Shown: positions 28,601 to 41,128 of the stretch, one piece after another | How the letters are laid out: each line of letters opens with the position of its first letter | Position numbering within the stretch: position 1 is the stretch's first letter | NCBI GenBank assembly: GCA_964247055.1 | Contig: OZ176055.1 | Location: 8,680,001-8,744,000 of the forward strand | From: Paragordius varius | Lineage: Eukaryota > Nematomorpha | Reading direction: 5' to 3' | DNA length: 64,000 nucleotides | Program-made: the position numbers and the translations under genes | The notes under the pieces: model-generated | Databases searched by the model: none | What the model was told of the DNA's origin: nothing | The model's input: the letters and a program-made list of their open reading frames with translations, nothing else

Positions 28601-31600
28601 TAGTAAAACTAAAACTAATAACCTGTTATCAAGGATTGATACAATGAGTATAATAAGTAGGACCAGGGGTGTTATATAACTCCAAAAAATGTACCATATC
28701 GGTCTCAAAGGATGCCTCAGTATTATACGTATATCAAGGAGTAAATGATTAGCTCCATATATCCAAGCCACTATAATACATTCCAGAATTCCAATTACGA
28801 TGAGGGACCAAGCTGTAGATTCGAAATCGATGAATTCAATGAATTGAATCCCAAACTTTTGTAGATATAAAAAAAATTTGAATATAAAGTAATTAACTTT
28901 GGTTAATTTAAGACAAAAAAAGTTGATAAAATTAAAAAAATTTAATATAATGTTGGTGTTTTTAAGATTTAAGAGTAGTTATTATTAATTGGACATAGAA
29001 AAAATTACATTACAAATTGACAAATCCTAATATTACACCAATTTTTCGTCATAAATATATATATGCTTACTAAAACTGGTAAGTATGTATATTCAAATTT
29101 CTTACAGTAAAAAATAATTATAAGGACAAAACGTAAATATTTAAAGACAAATATTTTTTTCAAAAGACAACAACCATACATTTTCAAACCTTAATCTTTA
29201 TATATACTATTTAATTACAATTGTATTATATAGATTTGATTGTGTTAGTAATATATATCTCTATATCCCACTTTGTCATTTTAAACAATAAATTTTAAAA
29301 AAATCAAGAATAAAAAAATATGTTCGGAAAAAAAATATTTCTTATTTTACGTTTTGTCCGTATCATTTTAATTTTTACTCTAAAATTAAAAATTAAATTT
29401 AACCCAAAAAATTTTTTAATTTTGTTGGGTTCTCACTTTTAGAATTATAGAATTTAAAATATTGGTTTTAATGAAAAGTTGTATTATAAAAAAAGCTTTA
29501 AAAACAAATAATAAACTTATATTTATTTTTATTAAAACACTCAGAAAAACTTTTTAACAGCTATATAAATGTCCTTTTATTTTTTTTATAATTTATTAAC
29601 CACTGGCTAAAAATGTTTAAAACATAAAAAAATTAAAATAAATATCATTAATCAAGAAAATCGAAATTATTAAATCTAACATTTAAGGTACCTTAGAAGC
29701 AAAAACTAAGCCAGTAAGGAACAAAACTATTGACGTGCAAAATATAATCCTAAGCGGTTTTTGAAAATGAGGTATCCTTTCATCCATGATAGAGGTTATT
29801 AGGGTTTTCACACAAAATATTTGACTGTTAATGCCTAATTGAGTTATCGTAGCAAACACTAAAAAACCCCAAAGCGGTGATATGGGAAACGTGGTTGATA
29901 TGATAGGATACATTGCAAATATGAAACTAGGATCTAATAAAGGTATAAAAGATGTTCTTTGCCATTTTATAATTTTATAATTTAGCTCTCTATCTGAAAA
30001 AAAAGAATAAGGTTAAAAATATATTATATATATATATATATGTTAAAAAACTAAACTAGAGTAAAATATTCAAATAATTATAAAAAGATTTTTATAAATG
30101 TTCTATGCCAAAAAATAGTGCTTAAACATATGTTGAGATTTGTATACAATTTATAAAAGAACAAACCATATTTGAAAGATTATATAATAGCTAAAAAAGT
30201 ATGATGGCTTATAAAATCTAACATCCAAAATATTTTAAAAATAAAAAATAATCAATGATACGACAGAAAATTTACATCTTTGAATGTTACTATTTTATTA
30301 TTTATACAATATTAAATAGTAAATACATATGCAAAAAAAAGTTAGTTTCAAAACTTTTTGAAATTCCTTCCAACCCATAATTAAAAGAAAATTGAATTGT
30401 AACTTAATCGAAATTAAACATGACAAGCGTCCTTTAAGACATTATATGCGACCCGCAAAAAATTGGAAAATCCATTATTTGCAACAGTATGCTCATAAAA
30501 TCTTAGTAAAATTGATATTTCTTGTAAAAAAATTAAACGTAAGTCTATCCAAAACGGCGAGAACTAGAAAATATTGTTATATTGTGTTTGCGTATTAGCC
30601 TTAGTTTTGAAATATACTAAAGAATGATATATATATATATATATATATATATTTAAGCGAATAATGATGAACAATTCCTATTAATCTCAAAATGTATCCA
30701 GATCCGTAGACTTGGCTACTACGGTCACATCCAAGATAACGATAATTGGATAAAAAAATAACGCTTTTCAAGCCAAACAGGCAAAACAGAGTTCGTTTCC
30801 AGCAATAATATGGGACAATTAACATTATCCAAGATCTCTACAGGCTAAAAACCTAAAAGTCGGGGACTGGTTAAACAAAAAATCCTTCAATGCAATGATG
30901 AAACCAACAAATAAACCCCTCACAACAGGATTTCCAAGGGAACCCTTGACAACAGCCATCTATCTATATATCAATCAATCTATAAATACCCATTCATATA
31001 TCTCAAAATGCGATCAAAGAAACAATCTGCGTTGTATAATACCGCTTCCAAATTTTAAATTATAAAACGGCAAGATACTCACATTCTTAAAACTATGAAA
31101 AATTACTCGGTTGAACTACCAGCGAAATCCGGCCGACCTTATACCACATGGCTCAACACAATAACTAAAGACCTCGAATCGCTTAATTTAAATCTAAAAT
31201 TAGGCAAATCAAGAGAAGATTGGAAAAAACGGGTGTACCGTCATTTAATGGCGAATCCCCATACAAATGAATGATGATGATGAAATCAAACTTTTTACAC
31301 AAAATGTTAACTTAACTTTTAATTAGCCAAATATATTAATAAATTAACCTTTAGGAGCAACTTCATCGAAAGGGATACACGTGTTAAGGGATACATAGGC
31401 CACCATTCCGAAACTTATAATACCAACAATCAGGGCAGCTAAAACATTAACGCATGGGACTATGAGGACATCCCTCAACAAATTATTGAAGAAAGAATTA
31501 TGACTAGCCATCATAATGATAGGACCCCAGCCCACAAAGTTGGAGAAAAAGCATTGAACAGCTGCATCGTGCCAAACCTACATCATAGATTTTATACAAT

Positions 31601-34600
31601 ATATGTTTGTGGAAAAAAATGTATAAAAATTATTAATATATTAACTAAATAACCAAATATTAAAATTCTATTTAATTATACTTGGAAATTACTTTTTTAA
31701 TTTGGGCAAAAAACAGCAAACAAAAGAGTTATAAACCGAAATTTTTACATGGACAAAGTAATTAAATATAAAGGGTATACATTATAATAGGTGGTAAATT
31801 TAAAAAAAACACTTTAAGCTTATAAGAAATTTTAACATATTTCCATTTTCTATCATCCGAATCAAAGTAACGCATATATATATATATATATATATATATT
31901 TAAAATTCAATTATTTTCATTTTTAATTGATCAAAGAATTTAATGCAAAAAAAAAATTAATATTTATATGAAATGTTATGAAAATTAATTTATTTTAACA
32001 TTTTATTTGCAAAAAAGCTTAAATTATCAATATAAAAATCCAAAAATACTTCAGCAGATAGTATTCTCCGATCAGGAACAAAAAATTTAATGATGCCTGG
32101 TCTCGAACCGGTTAGTGCTTGAACCCGAATCATGATTACAATGAATAGTATGAAGGGATAAAGGCAGGCCACATAAGCTACCTAAAATTGTAAATTTTTA
32201 TAAATATTTAATTTTATTAACTAATTTTATATATAAAATGAATTATAAAAATAAGAGGAGTTGGAAATATTTAATATTTAACCGTAATAATATACGGTAA
32301 AAATTGAAACTATACGGATAAAATGTAAAAATATAAGACAAACATTTTTTTTCATACGACAATCATACTTTTTTAAACCTTAAATTATCCTATGGTACAT
32401 TTAATAACAATCGTAAAATACATGATTGATTGTGCTGCCAATTTACATTTCTATATTATACTTTGTAGTTTAAACAATGAAGTTATAATTAAAAAAAATC
32501 AAGATTAAAAAATTATGGTTGTCTTTTAGATAAAAATATTTGTCTATATATTTTCACGTTTTGTCCGTATAATTTCAATTTTCACTGTAAGTTAAATTGA
32601 ATTTGGTTGTTTATATATTTAGCGTTGTAATTTTAGGTATTTTTTATAATTGCTATTACTGTTAAGGTTGAGCCTTATAATTCTTTATTTTTTTCTGTAA
32701 AATTAGATCGAAGTACTTATTTTCACGTACAAAAGTGTTTTATACCAACAGATAGAATCATAAACCTGATTTTTTATTCATTAATTTGGACAATGTAAAA
32801 AAACAATGCAATTTAACAAAAATAATGTTGCCCTTTTTTTATGAATTTAAATACGTCAAATTGCGTGAAAACATGGTTTTTTTTATTCAATATTAACAAA
32901 AACTCAATTTTTCGCATTAATTTTAAAATTAATTATCAAGATCAATACAAATATCAATTTAAGGGTAGGAATTAAAATTTTTATAGCAGTTATTTTATTC
33001 TAATTTTTCAACATTGTCACTAATATTGATCAAATTTTATAACTTAAAACTTTGGAAAAACAAAATTATTCCCATGTTCACAAATAAAAGTTTTGATTTT
33101 AAGTTATCTATTAATAATATATTAATACTTTTCCCGAAAATTTGTGGCCTTTAATAAGCATCAGGAATACAATAATCCATATAAAGAGTGAACCAAGCGC
33201 TAATTGCCAACTAAGTTTATATTCGGAACCCTGGACGTTTCCCATAAAAACTCTAAAATAATTATAAATGAAAAAAGTCAAATGATAAATATAACTAAAT
33301 ATTTATATTTAACAAAAATTAAATTAAATTATAAAATAAATAGGGCATATAATTGTTTAGAGGTTATGTTTAAATACAAAAAATGATTGTATAAAAAAAT
33401 ATGGGATGAAATTTATACATAAGATTGCATGAATATTAGTTTGATCTCGTTCGTAAAAGCTAAATTGCCCAAACTGAGTTGTCGATTATTTATTTAAAAA
33501 TTTGTGAGAAAAAAACCAAGCCACATCTTAAATATTATATATTTTTTGGCTTTTATTTATTTTTTGAATATTTTAAATAAAAAAACAATTTCAAATACTA
33601 GTAACGTCCCTTAATTAGATATATTTTATTCAAAAAAATAATTCAATTGATCATTATATCCAATTCTTTATAAACAACGTTTGCCTTAGTAATAAATTGT
33701 TGCAGTTAAATTTTATTTGTATGCATACATCTAAAAAATCAATTTAATCATAATTTTTCATATATATTATGTTTTTTTAAAAATATAGACCATTTACAAT
33801 TTTTCCTTCAATTCAAATTCCCCCTCAAACAATTCACATACCATTAAGCAATTCACATTCACCTTTAAACAATTATTCACCCTAAATATAAATTATGTGT
33901 TTTTGAGCTATTATAACTTATTATTAATAAGAAATATATTGTTATGGCATAGTTTATTACTTTTTCAGTATCATATTAATTTTAAACGAAATTTTATTTT
34001 TTGAAAATATGAAATATAGGCAGTTAATTAAAAACACATAATATATTTTTAGGGTGAATTTGAATTGTTCAAGGGTGAATTTGATTTGAATTGGTTAAGA
34101 GAGAATTCGAATTGTAATTGATAAATATATGACAATAATTTCATAATTTATTAATTTAAATTATATGCTAAATTTATAATCTAAATATGTTATAATAACA
34201 ATAAACATATAAATTATCCAAATTTAAGGGGGTTAAATGCACCACCCTTATAAAATTGTGTTAATAACTATTTCATTTATGCAGTAAAAATTAAAATTAT
34301 TAAGACAAAACATATGCAAAAAACACTAAATTTTTGATGAAACCATATTTCTTGAAACCATTTTTATTGAACTTATATCGTTTTGGATTGTTGCGATATA
34401 GAAAATAAGGGTAGAAAATGGTACTAACAAACTCAATTTTATATTTTACAATAATATACTATTTACAGTTTAAATTCACTCTTGAAGAATTCAAATTCAC
34501 CCTAAAATAAATTATGTCTTTTTCAAAGTTAAAATTACCTATATTTTTTAATGTTTTTAAAAAATCCAATTTTGTTTAAAATTAATATAATATTGAAAAA

Positions 34601-37600
34601 AATAATAAACTATGCCATAATAATAATTTTCATATTAATGATGAATTAAGCCCGAAAACACATAATTTATTTTAAGGGTAAAATTGAATTGTTCGAGGGT
34701 GAATTTGAATTGTTCAAGGGTGAATTTGAATTGTAATGGTATATCTTATTTGTATACAAATAATAATCAAGGTTTAATTATATATATATATATTGTTCGC
34801 GACAAAAAAATAATTAATTTTTACTACCGTATATGTTTTATCTATTTAATTTTATGGTAAAAAGCTTAAAAATTTGAAGAAAAAAAACTTCATATATTCT
34901 TCGGTTGAAAGGATAGGGTCCTGGCTATAACCTCCATAAACTGTACCATTATACGATACATTCCAAAGACTTATCCCATGCTGTTTTACCCGTGTACGAT
35001 TAAATAGGGTCATGTTTAACACTAAATTCCTTATATGACTTTTTTTAAGTCCTGTCCGCGTGAAAAAATGCCTCCGGTTAAGTTTAGATGAAGGAGCTAT
35101 CATTGTACCATTCCTAGATATCTATCATATTAAATGCTTTTTATGTGTTTTCTATTTATTTTATGGAAAAAAAATGTAATATAGCATAGCGTTTAGGATA
35201 AATATATAGAAATTATATTATTGATTCATACTTATATAAATCAATTAAATATCAGGGGGATCACCGATTTGATTATATTAAGTTTTGAAATTATTAGGTA
35301 AAAGCTTAAAATGAAAGTACATACATCTGAACTAATCTTAATAATAAATAAAATGCATATACAGAACCCCTGTTATAATGCACTTTTTTGATTTTTAAAT
35401 AAGGTTTCTAATTTTTATATAATTGTTCGAAATTGAAAACACCCCCCCCTACCCCACAAACCATCATAATGAGCCAAAAATAAGAGAAGAAAAAATGAAT
35501 TTAATCATCGTTTTATTAATTTTCTTTCCCAATATCTAAAGATTATTAATAATTTAATTTTTGAAATATTAATTTTAACTCTTTTGTAAACAAGGGTAAT
35601 GATGGGGATAATGACCCATGTGTTTTTTCCTTACAATCAAGTTCATTATCGGTAATCCACAGTATAACATAAATTGAAATATTTTAAAATTATTTTATTG
35701 CTAATATACAGTATGCATTTTAAGGGTTGCTTATTTCACAGTATAGTTGGGCAATTTGCAACACACAGTAGTATATGAAAACAAGAAAGGTAAAAATTGT
35801 TTATTAAAGATTTTGTTGTTTTTTCAATACTACACTACTGTGTTGCAAATTGTCCATATAGTGTGAAAAAAGTAACCTGTATTCTGTATATATTTCCATA
35901 AATATTTTCCAAATGTTTCTGTTTAAATAAGAAATTACATATAATACATATACAATATGAAATTCAAATAAACATTATTACATACATAGTAAACTATTTT
36001 CAAAAAGAATCAAGACAAAGTTGCATTTAAGTAACAATACAAAATCAATATTAAAATTTTGGTTTTTGGTTTTTGATTTTTTTTTAATATTAAAAAACTG
36101 GAGAAAAAAACCATTTATCAAAATTTTTATACTTACATTCGATGAAAGTGAATGATTAAACAAGGCCGAATCCGGTAAAACTGGTAGGTAGGAGGGAATA
36201 CAATTAGCTAGGAAGCCTTCCTGCGTTACCAAATCAGGAGGGTGTCCATAATAATCGTAAACATATTTTTTATTGCTCGCATTTTTTTTCTGTTGTTTCC
36301 GTGCAAAATATTCCAATGTTCGATTGAGTGGTCGGATAGATGTATGATAAGCCGTAGAATAAAGGGCGGCATCATTGTTCAAAACCGATTGTTGGAAATC
36401 AACTAAGCTTATATTTGAATCGATAGCACGTACGAAACGGACAGAGGCGCAATCTAATACGTTAACGATTATTAAAAAAGTAATTGGTTGAACCGTAATT
36501 GCATTTACCATTAATTGGATGGGACATTTTTATCTTTATGATTTTTGTCAATGAATTAAACAGAACATATTTTAAGTATAATACTAAACAAAACAACAAA
36601 TTTTTCTGTACCTAATGCATAGACCAATTAATTAAATAATGGAAAATTTACAAGTTTATCCAAGATTTCAATGAGTAAATTGCTTATTTTGTAAGCCTAT
36701 TATATACCATTTACAGTTAAAATTCACCCTTAAACAATTCAAATTCACCCATGAACAATTCAAATTCACCCTTGAACTATTCAAATTCACCCTTGAACAA
36801 TTCAAATTTACCCTTGAACAATTCAAATTCATTTATGAACAATTAAAATTCACCCTAAAATAAATTGTGTTTTTAATTAAAAATTACCCATATTTTTTTA
36901 TATTTTTAAAAAATGAAATTTCGTTTAACATTATTATGATACTGAAAAAATAATAAACTATGCCATAAGATATAAGCCCGAAAATACATAGTTTATTTTT
37001 AGGGTGAAATTGAATTGCTCCAATTGTTCGAGGGTGAAATTGAATTGTAAATGGTATTATCAATCGATAAAGTTAAATAGTGTATAGAAAAAATAAAAAC
37101 TTTAAATAATCAACATTTTAGGGATGCAAAATGGAAAAAATTGACTTGTATTTGTGAGCGCATATCGAATACTGCTAAGATTGGTACTAAATTATGATAA
37201 TTAACGATAACAAATCAACATTGCTATTTAGGAGAATAAAGAAATAGTTTTTATTTATTCAATGTGTAATTCATACCTTTATAAATTATTTTTACACCTG
37301 GTATATTCTTTAAATTTAATCAAAAAATTAATGAAATAATCTTTCCTAGTGCATTAATGTTCAAAAATTTTTGTATTAAAATCGTGGATACGAATGTATA
37401 ATATAACGCAAATGTAAAAACGATCCAAACAATTTTTGTATGTGTTGTGGAAAAATGGATATTTTAAACACAATTACTAAATATAGCCATCACATGACTG
37501 AACAAATTTTTTCGAAATATTTTGATCCTATAATTATAATAAACTTACCTAAAAACCCACTTAAATTTGCTTGCTTCTCTTTCTGAGTCAGAAGAATTTT

Positions 37601-40600
37601 AGTAAAAGAACTATCTATAATGTATCCCGTTACAGTTTCGGCCTCTGCTTTAGCCTGGGTGAGTTTAAATTTATAGATCAAAAATGCGTAAATGATTCAA
37701 GTCTTGTTTTGTCTAAATTTTTATAAAAACTAAAAATAAAATTTGTAATAACACATGTAAGCAGGAAACGTGGACTTTGTTAATATTGATGAGGGATTCC
37801 TTTCAAAATTATTCGATCGAGTGAAAAGTACGGAATCTCAGTCTTTCTTTATGTAATGTAATGTAAGGCACATTCTTTGCTGTTCCACAGACAAAACATG
37901 CAGTGGTAATTACGGAAATTACCTCCTTCCAAGCCCACAAGCATTAATAATGCATCAAAATGTGATTTTTTAGCTACTTTGAAATCAATAGTTTTTTAGA
38001 GATACGTATGTGCTTATTTATGACAATAATACTTATGCGTTAAAGCAAGAAATTAATTAAAATTATAAACCTCACGACTGGATATTATTTATGGATTCGA
38101 ACACGGTTAAAAAATATTCATAATTTTAGGTAGACTTAATAATGATATTTTTGAATAAAAAGGGTAACAAAAATCCTTTAATAATTGTGTATTCCAGGGA
38201 GCAGCCAAAGAATACTATGTAAACTCTTCAAAAGACTCCTAAGGTGTGTAAATTACACAAGGGATGATCTATAGAACGTTATTGGTGACTTTAAAGTAGC
38301 AATTATATGCGCTATTAATGCTTGCGGGCTTGAAAAAATAAGGGTTCCTTTTATATCAATACATGTTTTATCTAAGGAACAGCACAGAGCGTTTTTCGAA
38401 TTGCATAAAGGAAGACTGTGCTTCCAGAGTCTTCACAATTAGATCAAATAATTGTGTAAGGGAATGCCTCATCGATATTAACTAATTTTAAGTTCCCTGC
38501 TTACATGTGTTATTAGAAATTTTTTCAGTTTTTATAAAAAAAAACCTGGAAAAACAATATCTGAAACATTTACACATTTTCGATCTATAAATTTAAACTC
38601 ACCCAGGCTAAAGCAGAAACTAGAGTGGTAACGGGACCGGACCCATGTTCAAAATATATACAGATAGTTCTTTTATAGAACTTCTTCTGAACTCAGAAAG
38701 AGAAGCAAGCATATAATGCTGCCCAAAAATTTGATTCCGAGTTTTTAGGTATGGAATTTATATTATGAATAATTATAGAATCATAAAATCGCTCCGATAG
38801 GAATAGCAGAATTCTAGATTAAAATCTCAAAAAACCGTTTTAAAATCTCTAAGGTGATTACGAAATATCAAAATTAAATTCAATTATAATTTCAAGTAAA
38901 ACCAAAAAAAACTACCTTCAGTATTCCACCAATTATAACAATCTTCCCATGGTAATTTTTCTTGCAATGAAGCAAATGTATACAGTATACTGTATGAGCT
39001 TATCATATTAAAGTACATGGAAGCCAGAGTTGATATAATTAACATGGCATAACCGACACCTATTTTAATAAGGATAACAATTTATAAAAACTTTAATAAA
39101 ACGATTTAATTTTGTTATACCATTTGCACTTCAAGAGTGTCCTTAAACATTTCAAGTTGGTTTTTGAACATTTCAAGTTGGTCCATAAACATTTGAGGTT
39201 GGTCATTATTTCAAGTCTTAATCAAGTTGGTCCTTGAACACTTCAAGTTTGACTAACTTTTTGAATTTTATTAATTAAATCGTATATCATTCATTAATCA
39301 TTTTTAACCTATTTTCTTGATTTAATAAACTTTAAATCAATTTCAATTTGAATTATTGTGAAACCTTAAATCTTTATTAATTTCTTAATACCTATTTTAA
39401 ATATTTATAAGATTGTAACACATAATTAAAAAATAAATAAGTAGTTTTCTGGGTTATAAATTACAATTTTTCACTAAAAACATTTATAAGGTAATAATTT
39501 TGTTAAATTGGAAAAAATTAGTGAGAAACAAACAAACTGATTATTAAATAAAAAAATATAATTAAAATATAAATTAATAATAAAAAAATTTAGGTTAAAA
39601 TATAATAAAATAAAAACATGCAAAATTATATGGTTAAATCCAAACTAAATTCTTTTAAAAGACTAATTTGAAATGTTAAAGGACCAACTTGAAGTGTTCA
39701 AGGATACTTTTGAAATACAAATATATAACCTAACATTCATCAAAAATATATTTTTAAGTCACAATATATGCCATGTTTGACTAAACTTTATTAATTTTTA
39801 AACAAGAAACAATGGTTTTGCTATCGAAGTGACCGTGAAACAAAATATGAAATATAGATTAGATAAGAAATATTAAAATGTTATAAAATTTTTATATTTT
39901 TAAATTATACTATATGAATTTATATTATGGCTATTACCATAAAAATTTATTTAATAATTTATAATTATAAGCGTTAAATGTTTTATGCTAAAAAACTTGA
40001 ATTCAAGGTTAAGGCCCGCGTACGTTATTTAAATATTTTATTTTAATGGTTTCCAAAATCTTTTCCAAAACCCTTATTTTTCACAAAAGATTGTATTTTT
40101 AAGACTAACATATCATAAAATAATCAAAAATTATATCATATTTTTAACTAATTTTTAGGTAAACTTTTGCATAGCGATATAATTAAGTATAAAATGCGTT
40201 ATAATTTATGAGTGTGAGGTTAATGATAAATATTTTAAAATGCCATTATTAAATTGTAATAATAATATTAATTAACCAAACCCAAAGGCATGTTATGTAA
40301 ATATGTATAATTACCAGATAATATTATCAAAAATATTAATTAATTTGTAATTATACATAATCATTTAACCGTAAATATATTTACATCACAAGATAATTAA
40401 AGAAAAGTGAATATTTAAAATATTTTATTTTTTCTAATTATATGATTGTAACCTTATATATAAAATGAAATAATATTAATCATATCATACAAATTAATCA
40501 TATGCTATAAATGTAACTAAAAATTAAAATAATGGGTGGATAAATCTTAATAGTGTTAAAATCTAAAAATAAAACCTTTCATTGATGGGCATATAACCCA

Positions 40601-40990
40601 AATGGCTAGGGGTCCTCGACTAGAAAATTGACCAAGCGAAACTTCAAGAAAGAAAATAGGGACAATCACGACAACATTCAAAATAATGTAAGCAATGACA
40701 AAAGATCCTAAAATTTATATTTTTTATATCAAAATAAAACCTCCACCGTGTCGATAAGCTATATATGGGAATCTCCATACATTGCCCAGCCCTAATGATA
40801 AATGAATACACGCTAGTAAAAATCCATAAGTGCTTTTCCAACGCTTACGAAAGATTGCATCATCCTCTAATTCAGTGCTAACGGTCGATATAGAACTCGA
40901 TCTTATTCTTTCAGGGGACGATTCACCAGTTACTAGAATCGGGATAGATTTAAAATCGGCGTTCTCATCTAAATTTAAATCTAATGCCAT
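20345..40990 (-). CDS. SLC6 sodium-coupled transporter, 1341 aa, 20 exons
   Basis: Member of the Na/Cl-coupled neurotransmitter and amino-acid symporter family. Exons: 40990-40741, 40707-40576, 39059-38916, 37644-37549, 36453-36137, 35121-34889, 33252-33129, 32181-32050, 31577-31349, 29993-29692, 28855-28623, 27854-27714, 27273-27080, 26324-26005, 25310-25145, 24342-24202, 23367-23186, 22588-22267, 21671-21563, 20603-20345. All phases agree. TM1 has GLGNVWRFPY, TM2 FFLEVSLGQF, the loop after TM3 LPWEDCYNWWNTE, TM4 LSWQLAL, TM6 NFVGWGP, TM8 TQLGINSQ and TM10 ECIIVAWIYG. Extracellular loop 2 has about 220 residues and many N-glycosylation sites, against under 100 in typical members. After TM12 (about residue 778) comes a hydrophilic tail of about 560 residues. 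Large insect orphan SLC6 proteins such as bedraggled or bloated-tubules are the likely relatives, but the substrate is unknown. Exon 4's acceptor could be 3 nt earlier. Intron 1 is 33 nt. Confidence 0.92.
21201..21458. repeat. Foldback MITE, family A
   Basis: TATACCATTTACAGTTCAAA at the left is mirrored by TTGAATTGTAAATTGTATA at the right. It lies in the last SLC6 intron before exon 20. Confidence 0.8.
21893..22163. repeat. Foldback MITE, family A, variant ends
   Basis: The left end reads ATAACATTTACACCTAAAAT and the right end GAGGTGTAAATGATAT. The core shares AAATAAATTATGTGT and GCTAATATAAC with other family A copies, so this is a subfamily with altered tips. Confidence 0.65.
24784..25136. 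repeat. Foldback MITE, family A
   Basis: ATACCATTTACAGTTTAATT at the left and AATTCGAATTGTAAATGGTA at the right. It carries four direct internal units on the left arm and ends 9 bp before the donor of SLC6 exon 15. Confidence 0.85.
25617..25672. repeat. AT/GT microsatellite
   Basis: A long (AT)n run continues into a short GTGTGTGT tract, within an SLC6 intron. Confidence 0.9.
26551..26841. repeat. Foldback MITE, family A
   Basis: AATACCATTTACAATTCAAA at the left and TTTGAACTGTAAATGGTATA at the right, around the usual AT-rich core. Confidence 0.85.
28185..28540. repeat. Foldback MITE, family A
   Basis: The left tip is decayed (ATGTACAATTCAAATTCACC). The right tip is intact (TGAACTGTAAATGGTATA). 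Both arms have four internal units. Confidence 0.8.
29104..29381. repeat. Foldback MITE, family C
   Basis: ACAGTAAAAAATAATTATAA at the left and ACGTTTTGTCCGTAT...TTTTTACT at the right. It lies in SLC6 intron 10. Confidence 0.8.
30640..31275 (+). mobile_element. LINE-type non-LTR retrotransposon, 3' fragment
   Basis: Interrupted frames on the plus strand read RLGYYGHIQDNDNWIKK near 30710-30760. A clean end, SGRPYTTWLNTITKDLESLN, then follows near 31125-31185, with an EDWKKRVYRHL segment and a stop at about 31275. This matches the C-terminal end of reverse-transcriptase ORFs of LINEs (a RLRWFGHV block, then a GRP-x-x-x-W block followed by an Arg-Lys-rich W-R-x-x-V segment). Only the last few hundred bases remain and the upstream part is frameshifted, so it is a dead 5'-truncated copy in SLC6 intron 9. 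The clade is not determined. Confidence 0.6.
31874..31902. repeat. AT dinucleotide microsatellite
   Basis: A (AT)n run lies in an SLC6 intron. Similar short runs occur near 30627, 34780 and 41876. Confidence 0.85.
32295..32590. repeat. Foldback MITE, family C, best-kept copy
   Basis: Left arm CGGTAAAAATTGAAACTATA-CGGATAAAATG; right arm ACGTTTTGTCCGTATAATTT-CAATTTTCACTG. It lies in SLC6 intron 7. Confidence 0.85.
33784..34126. repeat. Foldback MITE, family A, decayed tips
   Basis: GACCATTTACAATTTTTCC at the left and AATTCGAATTGTAATTGATA at the right, with the shared AAATTATGTGTTTT core block. It lies in SLC6 intron 6. Confidence 0.75.
34280..34440. repeat. Half element of family C
   Basis: It begins AGTAAAAATTAAAATTATTA and includes GAAACCATATTTCTTGAAACC, matching the left arm of family C. 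No right arm is seen before the family A copy at 34454. Confidence 0.4.
34454..34744. repeat. Foldback MITE, family A
   Basis: ATACTATTTACAGTTTAAAT at the left and GAATTGTAATGGTATA at the right. It sits about 350 bp from the A copy at 33784. Confidence 0.8.
35707..35890. repeat. Foldback MITE, family D
   Basis: ACAGTATGCATTTTAAGGGT, then TATTTCACAGTATAGTTGGG and CAACACACAGTAGTATATG, mirrored on the right by CACTACTGTGTTGCAAATTG. It lies in SLC6 intron 5 beside exon 5. Confidence 0.8.
36702..37057. repeat. Foldback MITE, family A, longest left arm
   Basis: ATACCATTTACAGTTAAAAT at the left and GAATTGTAAATGGTAT at the right. The left arm carries about six successive TTGAACAATTCAAATTCACC units and the right arm fewer, so arm lengths are unequal. 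Confidence 0.85.
37500..38790. repeat. Inverted duplication containing SLC6 exon 4
   Basis: The left arm (about 37500-38010) holds functional exon 4 on the minus strand. The right arm (about 38260-38790) is its decayed copy on the plus strand. Shared blocks include AACACATGTAAGCAGG / CCTGCTTACATGTGTT, the exon stretch ACTCACCCAGGCTAAAGC, CAGAAAGAGAAGCAAGC, and the innermost CAAGCCCACAAGCATTAATA block. The copy has substitutions and indels that break its frame, so it cannot serve as an exon. Confidence 0.85.
39115..39726. repeat. Foldback MITE, family B, copy 2
   Basis: TATACCATTTGCACTTCAAG at the left with repeated CATTTCAAGTTGGT units. The right arm has GACCAACTTGAAGTGTTCAA and a decayed tip. 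It lies in SLC6 intron 2. Confidence 0.8.
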
Positions 40991-41128
40991 TATGTAAACA
41001 ATGTGTTTTACAACATGTTTGTGTTGTGTTATCTTTTGTAGGCTAAAATGTAAAGCATATAGCGATAAAAATTAGCATTGATAAAAATGTGGCTTTTTTA
41101 AAATTTAATATAAACTTTATATTTTTTA
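40991..41128. promoter_or_regulatory. Shared promoter, SLC6 gene / sulfotransferase
   Basis: The two start codons point away from each other with 138 bp between them. Both transcripts must start within this gap unless non-coding first exons lie further out. No motif is clear enough to name. Confidence 0.45.

Noticed and set aside
36702-37057. Regular 20-bp repeats resembling a CRISPR array
   Set aside because: Units are directly adjacent without unique spacers, lie in mirrored arms of a foldback element, and the genome is eukaryotic.
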